This document shows, piece by piece, positions 24,837 to 29,151 of a stretch of DNA of 29,151 bases. Each line of letters begins with the position of its first letter. The first letter of the stretch is position 1. The stretch covers positions 1-29,151 of the forward strand of contig CAZCZZ010000055.1 in NCBI GenBank assembly GCA_964503335.1, written 5' to 3'. A model generated the notes under the pieces. The model saw only the letters and a list, made by a program, of their open reading frames with translations. It had not been told where the DNA came from and did no database searches. Made by a program: the position numbers and the translations under genes. Source of the stretch: CAZCZZ01 sp964503335. GTDB taxonomy: Bacteria; Verrucomicrobiota; Kiritimatiellia; CAIVKH01.

Positions 24837-25574
24837 ATGGCAAAGAAGGAAAAGCCCAAAACGCCCCAGTACAAGCGCATCCTGCTCAAGTTGAGCGGTG
24901 AAGCGTTGCAGGACAGGAAGGCCGGCGAGAACCTTTCACCCGTCATTCTCTCCACGATCGCACGCCAGGTGAAGCAGCTCCGGGCGATGGATGTCGAGGT
25001 GGCCATCGTCGTCGGTGGCGGCAATATCTTCCGTGGCCTGACCGGCGGCGCCTGCGGCATCGACCGCACCACGGGCGACTACATGGGCATGCTTGCCACG
25101 GTCATCAACGCCCTCGCTTTGCAGGCCACGCTCGAAGGCGCTGGCGTCTTCACCCGAGTCATGAGCGCGATCAACATGCCGACGATCGCCGAGCCCTTCA
25201 TCCGTCGCCGCGCGATCCGCCACCTCGAAAAAGGCCGCGTCGTGATCTTCGCGGCAGGAACGGGTAACCCCTACTTTACGACCGACAGCGCCGCCGCACT
25301 TCGCGCGAGCGAAATCGGCGCGAATGTCCTGATGAAGGCCACGAAGGTGGACGGCATCTATTCGGCCGACCCGATGAAGGATCCGACCGCGAAGCGCTAT
25401 CGCAAGATGAAATACCAGAAAGCGTTGAACAAGCGCTTGAAGGTCATGGATGCCGCTGCGTTCTCGCTCTGCATGGACAGCCAGATCCCGATTCTCGTTT
25501 TCAACTTCTTCAAGGATGACGAAATCATCCGTGCGGTGCTCGGCGAACCGGTCGGCACACTCGTTTGCGAATAA
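24837..25574 (+). CDS. pyrH: Uridylate kinase (UMP kinase)
   Basis: PyrH phosphorylates UMP to UDP for pyrimidine nucleotide supply. The 245 residues from the ATG at 24837 match the hexameric bacterial enzyme: YKRILLKLSGEALQ at the N-terminus, VAIVVGGGNIFRG, DYMGMLATVINALALQ, VVIFAAGTGNPYFTTDSAAA, and VDGIYSADPMKDPTAKRY. An in-frame ATG at 24759 would run through the palindrome and add 26 residues without similarity to the family, so it is rejected. pyrH and frr lie 21 bp apart; this is the standard pyrH-frr pair, though tsf, usually before it, is replaced by the haem genes here. Confidence 0.96.
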   Translation: MAKKEKPKTPQYKRILLKLSGEALQDRKAGENLSPVILSTIARQVKQLRAMDVEVAIVVGGGNIFRGLTGGACGIDRTTGDYMGMLATVINALALQATLEGAGVFTRVMSAINMPTIAEPFIRRRAIRHLEKGRVVIFAAGTGNPYFTTDSAAALRASEIGANVLMKATKVDGIYSADPMKDPTAKRYRKMKYQKALNKRLKVMDAAAFSLCMDSQIPILVFNFFKDDEIIRAVLGEPVGTLVCE

Positions 25575-25595
25575 CCATTCAGCAGGGGAACCACG

Positions 25596-26159
25596 ATGGA
25601 ATCTCTCGACGATATTCTTCTCGATGCCGATGACAAGATGGGCAAGGCCGTCGATCACCTGAAACACGAGCTGTCGGGCCTACGCACCGGCAAAGCATCG
25701 CCCAGCCTCGTCGAAAACATCCAGGTGGAATACTACGGCGCCCCCACCCGCCTCCGGGACATTGCCGGCATCTCGACGCCCGAGCCGCGCCTCATCGTGA
25801 TTTCACCCTTCGATCCGTCCGCGCGCGAAGGCATCTCCCGCGCGATCCTCGCGGCGAACATCGGCGTCACGCCGCTCGACGACGGACGCGTGATCCGCGT
25901 GCCGATCCCTGAACTCAGCGAAGAACGTCGCCGCGATCTCTCGAAAGTCGCCAAGCGTATGTCCGAAGACGCACGCATCGCCGTGCGAAACATCCGGCGC
26001 GATTCGAACGAGCAGATCAAGGCCCTGCAAAAGGGCAGCAAGATCACGGAAGACGATCGCAAGAACGGCGAAGACGACATCCAGAAGACCACCGATCAAT
26101 TCATCAAGAAGATCGACGATCTTTACGCCGCGAAAGAAAAAGACCTGATGGCGGTCTGA
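25596..26159 (+). CDS. frr: Ribosome recycling factor
   Basis: RRF releases post-termination ribosomes together with EF-G. At 187 residues it has the standard length. Family landmarks are LKHELSGLRTGKASPSLVE, VEYYGAPTRLRDIAGIS, LIVISPFDP, ANIGVTPLDDGRVIRVPIPE, SEERRRDLSKVAK, and the closing coiled helix with IRRDSNEQIKALQK. AGGGGA lies 6 nt upstream of the ATG. It is followed by the hexad inverted array and then the convergent aldo/keto reductase gene. Confidence 0.97.
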   Translation: MESLDDILLDADDKMGKAVDHLKHELSGLRTGKASPSLVENIQVEYYGAPTRLRDIAGISTPEPRLIVISPFDPSAREGISRAILAANIGVTPLDDGRVIRVPIPELSEERRRDLSKVAKRMSEDARIAVRNIRRDSNEQIKALQKGSKITEDDRKNGEDDIQKTTDQFIKKIDDLYAAKEKDLMAV

Positions 26160-26162
26160 TCC

Positions 26163-26272
26163 TTCCTCTTCGTAATCGTACTCATAATCTTAATCATAAT
26201 CTTCGGCTCATCCGGATTCGGAAATCGCATTTCGAATGAGAAGATGATTAAGATTACGATTATGAGGAAGAG
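26163..26272. repeat. Inverted array of 6-bp TAATCN repeats between convergent genes
   Basis: The left arm holds the hexads TAATCG, TACTCA, TAATCT, TAATCA, TAATCT (26173-26202). The right arm, read on the minus strand, holds TAATCG, TAATCT, TAATCA (26262-26245). The outer flanks TTCCTC (26163-26168) and GAGGAA (26264-26269) also pair. A smaller hairpin ATTCG...CGAAT sits near the centre (26216-26236). The element fills the whole gap between frr and the aldo/keto reductase gene and could act as a bidirectional terminator. Confidence 0.75.
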
Positions 26273-26277
26273 CAGGG

Positions 26278-27159
26278 TCAGACTTCCCCACGCCAGCTCG
26301 CACCGTTTCGCGCGAACGCTTCCCTGATGGCCTGCTCGTGGTCGTAGGACAGCGCGCCCTTGTTCACCGCATCGACGGCGTGTTGGAGATGTTCAAGGTT
26401 TCCCGTGCCCATGATGCAGGACGAGACGCCGGGCTGGTATGCGGCGAAGCGCAGCGCGAGCTCGGTCCAATCGAGCCCCCGCGCATCAAGCTGCATCGCC
26501 GTCCAGCGATCCCAATAGACTTCGGCATACTGCCCCGTCGGCCGCGACGGGAATCGCCATGGCACATTCGCGGCCGGGCGCTTTCCGATTACGCCCAGGC
26601 GTCGCTTCGCTGCATGTGGAATGACATTCGAGAGGCTCCACTGGTCACAGATGTTGATCGAGCACTGGATGCTTCTGAAGCGTGAGTCAAGCGCAGCGGC
26701 CTCAAGCGCGTCGTTCTCACCGCTGTAGGCCGCGACGAGCACACGCCCTGCCTCCACTTCGCGATTCAGCGCCTCGATCACATCGCCGCGCTTCAAGACA
26801 TCGAGTGGACAGGAGTGGAGATGCACGATGTCGATGCGATCCGTTTCCAATCGTTGGAGGGCAGCACGCACTCCGGCTCCAATGATTGGACCCGTCCAAT
26901 CCTCGAATCCGGGAATGCCGTAGCCTACCTTGGTTGAAAGCACGAACTCGTCGCGGCGCGATTTCAGATGACGACCGATGCGCTCCTCCGACATCCCATA
27001 GCCGCGCGCCGTATCAAAGAGGGAAATGCCGGCGTCCAGGGCGCTATGGAGGATTCGAGCAACCTGTTCCTCGGGCATCGCCGGATTGCCGATATGCCCT
27101 GCCCCGAAGCCCAGCGCGGAAACAATCAGGCCCGTCGAGCCGAAGGGTCGCTGGATCAC
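26278..27159 (-). CDS. Aldo/keto reductase
   Basis: A 293-residue AKR-fold oxidoreductase, probably NADPH-dependent and cytoplasmic. The catalytic tetrad is readable: D49 and Y54 in LFDTARGYGMSEE, K77 in LSTKVGYG, and a histidine in IDIVHLHSC (H115 most likely). The N-terminus MIQRPFGSTGLIVSALGFGAG and the C-terminal QPGVSSCIMGTGNLEHLQ (phosphate binding of the cofactor) are typical. The substrate cannot be told. Its ATG overlaps the stop of the HAD-like gene by 4 bp, so it is the last gene of the amidase-HAD-AKR operon. Confidence 0.92.
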   Translation of the reverse strand: MIQRPFGSTGLIVSALGFGAGHIGNPAMPEEQVARILHSALDAGISLFDTARGYGMSEERIGRHLKSRRDEFVLSTKVGYGIPGFEDWTGPIIGAGVRAALQRLETDRIDIVHLHSCPLDVLKRGDVIEALNREVEAGRVLVAAYSGENDALEAAALDSRFRSIQCSINICDQWSLSNVIPHAAKRRLGVIGKRPAANVPWRFPSRPTGQYAEVYWDRWTAMQLDARGLDWTELALRFAAYQPGVSSCIMGTGNLEHLQHAVDAVNKGALSYDHEQAIREAFARNGASWRGEV

Positions 27160-28025
27160 CGCTTGTTCTCCTTGATGACGATCTTGCGCCCGCCCTTCTT
27201 GCGACGGTCGGACGTGTCATAGATCACGAACTTCACGCCCGGAAATTGTTTCGCGAGTTCCGTGCGCAGATACGCTTCAATGGCGGCCACGTTGTGCGGA
27301 TCGTCGTCAGAGAAGCCCACGCTGATGGTTTCGTCACCGCGCCGCTTTTCGATGAGCGTGACGACATGGCGAACAAACTCGCGCACTGCGACCTGCTTCG
27401 CCTTTTCGGGGCTCTCGGAACCACCGAGCTTGCGCCCCATGATCTCCTGGAACTCGGGCGACGTGACCCCGCGGTAGTGGTTCAGGTCGAGGTAGTTCCG
27501 GAGCATGTCCTTGTCCGACAGGTTCCCCGGATTTCCGCCGAAGTAGCTGACGTAGTGACGCAGGTTCGCGACCATCTTCTTGCGTTCCGCCGGCGTCAGG
27601 ACCTTCTGGATGAAATACTCGACGCCGCGTCGAATCGAGGCGCTTCCGTGGGAGCGGGCGGTGATGATGGCGAAAAGGCGTCCTTCAACGAGCGCCTTCT
27701 TGAACTTCTGAAAACTCGGCGCGCCCTTGGCTTGTCCATCGATGATCGGCTTCAACGCCTTCTTGGTGTCATCGAGAAATGCGCGCGGCCCACGGTGACC
27801 GACATCGTAGAAATCGACAAACGCGCTGTCCCAGTCGAGATCGCGCGGGCGGTAGTTCACCGTGTCGCGACGGATCTTCGCGAACTGGGCGGTGGATACG
27901 GGATAAGGCTTCCAACCCTTGCCCACCTTCTTCTCCAGGTGGATGCGCGTGGGCATGTGCAGGATGTTGTCATCCCAATCGAACATGTAGTACTTCAGCG
28001 ACAGCGACGCTTGCTTGGAACTCAT
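27156..28025 (-). CDS. HAD-superfamily-like protein, uncharacterised
   Basis: 289 residues, no signal peptide. Three HAD-phosphatase motifs can be placed: motif I YYMFDWDDNIL (nucleophile D16, D18), motif II FAIITARSHG (T122), and motif IV VGFSDDDPHNVAAIE (D240-D242); K208 or K210 could serve as motif III. An insertion of ~85 residues between motif II and IV includes GVTSPEFQEIMG and probably forms a cap. The asparagine at motif I position D+4 and the doubled Asp resemble polynucleotide-kinase-type phosphatases only loosely. It overlaps the amidase (4 bp) and the aldo/keto reductase (4 bp). Phosphatase activity is likely; the substrate is unknown. Confidence 0.7.
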   Translation of the reverse strand: MSSKQASLSLKYYMFDWDDNILHMPTRIHLEKKVGKGWKPYPVSTAQFAKIRRDTVNYRPRDLDWDSAFVDFYDVGHRGPRAFLDDTKKALKPIIDGQAKGAPSFQKFKKALVEGRLFAIITARSHGSASIRRGVEYFIQKVLTPAERKKMVANLRHYVSYFGGNPGNLSDKDMLRNYLDLNHYRGVTSPEFQEIMGRKLGGSESPEKAKQVAVREFVRHVVTLIEKRRGDETISVGFSDDDPHNVAAIEAYLRTELAKQFPGVKFVIYDTSDRRKKGGRKIVIKENKR

Positions 28026-29005
28026 GGTTCGGACAGCTTGGCGCGTTTTACGGCATTGAGATAGTTCAAAATGCCGCGGGAGATGCCCTGCGCCATCGAT
28101 TCGCGAAACGCATCATTGAGCAGCTTCTCTTCCTCGCTGCGATTGGAGACAAACAGGCACTCGACCAGGATTGCAGGACACGGGGCGTTCTTCAGCACGA
28201 GAAAGCGCGAGCGCTTCACACCGCGGTCGCCCTCGTTGATGCGCTGCGTAAGCGACTTGTGCACGTAGTAACCCAGCGCCGAGTTTGCACCTTCATACTT
28301 GTTTCCATTCAGGGCTGCCGACGAGGACCCGCCCGCTGTCGATGCATAACCTGCGGAGGCAATGGTGTAGGTCTCCGTTCCGCCGGGCAGCGCGGACGGA
28401 GCGGAATTCAGGTGGATGCTGACAAAGACATCGCCACCCCACGACCGGGTCTTCTTGCATCGATCATCGAGTTCGATAAAGCGGTCGCTCTCGCGCGTCA
28501 TGTAGACCTTCACGCCCGCCTGCTGGAGCTGGGTCCGAACCCGTCGCGCCACGTCCAGCACCACGCGCTTCTCCTCCACGCCGCGACGGCCTTTCGCCCC
28601 CGTGTCCTGTCCGCCATGGCCCGGGTCGAGCACCACGATGCGGTGTCCTACCGATTTGAGATTCTCCGACGGCCTCAGAATGGGATCGATCACCTTCCGC
28701 GCATCGACCGCCCGGATCATCCAGCGCTTGTTGACCAACTGCAAAGGCTCATGCATCCAGACAAGCACGTCATTGATCATCACCTCGCGCCCGTTAGTCG
28801 TGAACGCCAGCTTGTTCCACTTGTTGAAGAGATTGATCGACCGCCCCTGCGGCCCCTGCGCCGCGCAGGTGTAGACACGCGCCAGCTCGCGCAACGAGAC
28901 GTAATCCTTGCCCTCAACCCACGACACCTTGAAGGCGTCGTCCGCCCGTGCAGGCAAGGCGACAAGAAGAGCGATAACAAAGAGTGATGTGATGAACTTC
29001 AACAT
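28022..29005 (-). CDS. N-acetylmuramoyl-L-alanine amidase (Amidase_3)
   Basis: A 327-residue exported zinc amidase that cuts the amide bond between MurNAc and the peptide stem of peptidoglycan. A signal peptide covers residues 1-21 (ends ALPARA). Residues ~25-105 form a small beta domain like the N-terminus of copper amine oxidase, found in other amidases (VSLRELARVY, INDVLVW). The Amidase_3 domain follows: zinc ligands H130 (VVLDPGHGG), E145 (GVEEKRV) and H198 (VSIHLNSA), and the catalytic E282 (ILVECLFVSN). First gene of a three-gene overlapping operon; role probably in cell separation or wall turnover. Confidence 0.94.
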   Translation of the reverse strand: MLKFITSLFVIALLVALPARADDAFKVSWVEGKDYVSLRELARVYTCAAQGPQGRSINLFNKWNKLAFTTNGREVMINDVLVWMHEPLQLVNKRWMIRAVDARKVIDPILRPSENLKSVGHRIVVLDPGHGGQDTGAKGRRGVEEKRVVLDVARRVRTQLQQAGVKVYMTRESDRFIELDDRCKKTRSWGGDVFVSIHLNSAPSALPGGTETYTIASAGYASTAGGSSSAALNGNKYEGANSALGYYVHKSLTQRINEGDRGVKRSRFLVLKNAPCPAILVECLFVSNRSEEEKLLNDAFRESMAQGISRGILNYLNAVKRAKLSEP

Positions 29006-29067
29006 GATTCAGGCGCGCTAGTGTAGTGCAGCCCTCAAAGCTGGCTAGCCGGATCTTCGAAAGAAAA

Positions 29068-29150
29068 TGCCCGGGGTGGGACTCGAACCCACACGGCCTT
29101 TCAGCCAAGGGATTTTAAGTCCCTTGTGTCTGCCATTTCACCACCCGGGC
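29068..29150 (-). tRNA. tRNA-Leu (anticodon UAA)
   Basis: 83 nt on the minus strand. The acceptor stem GCCCGGG/CCCGGGC carries discriminator A, as in leucine tRNAs. The anticodon stem-loop is AGGGA-CTTAAAA-TCCCT (anticodon TAA), a long class II variable arm is present, and the T arm is GTGGG-TTCGAGT-CCCAC. The CCA end is not encoded; TTTT follows directly. Confidence 0.96.
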
Positions 29151-29151
29151 G

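Overview
The window is about 60% GC by eye and gene-dense. It looks like chromosomal DNA of a Gram-negative bacterium of the PVC group, most likely Verrucomicrobiota, Kiritimatiellota or Lentisphaerota. Lipid A and LPS-core genes (lpxK, a WaaF-type heptosyltransferase, a WaaE-type glycosyltransferase) indicate an outer membrane. The very large secreted proteins with lamin-tail, DUF11, HAF, FG-GAP and thrombospondin-3-like modules are typical of that group. This placement is an inference from gene style; no marker gene fixes the taxon.

Layout. 1-2278 (minus): HU/IHF-type DNA-binding protein, hisS and the 5' two-thirds or less of aspS, read HU to hisS to aspS and cut by the window edge. 2550-10243 (plus): two giant secreted proteins, a GH13 alpha-amylase-like enzyme with a long non-catalytic N-terminus, and a mosaic surface protein with three exact 113-residue repeats followed by HAF repeats. 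10267-13408 (minus): a DUF1015 protein and a secreted beta-propeller/FG-GAP protein with 44-residue repeats. 13703-15498 (plus): an LpqC-type esterase and an EamA transporter, overlapping by 4 bp. 15464-17597 (minus): the lipid II flippase MurJ and a small acidic secreted repeat protein. 17715-18455 (plus): a SAM methyltransferase. 18468-21425 (minus): lpxK, heptosyltransferase and glycosyltransferase in overlapping order, an LPS-assembly operon. 21547-24715 (plus): hemQ-hemE-hemY, the core of a coproporphyrin-type haem pathway. 24837-26159 (plus): pyrH-frr. 26278-29005 (minus): amidase, a HAD-like protein and an aldo/keto reductase in a tightly overlapping operon. 29068-29150 (minus): tRNA-Leu(UAA).

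The genes fall into envelope building (lpxK, heptosyltransferase, glycosyltransferase, murJ, amidase), translation and nucleotide supply (aspS, hisS, frr, pyrH, tRNA), haem synthesis, and extracellular polysaccharide or surface functions. No CRISPR array, phage, transposase or defence island was seen. The least explained material is small-scale: 7-bp tandem repeats at two gene ends, a 6-bp-repeat inverted array between convergent frr and AKR genes, a 68-bp REP-like hairpin before pyrH, a 16-bp perfect hairpin before murJ, and three proteins built of very regular internal repeats.
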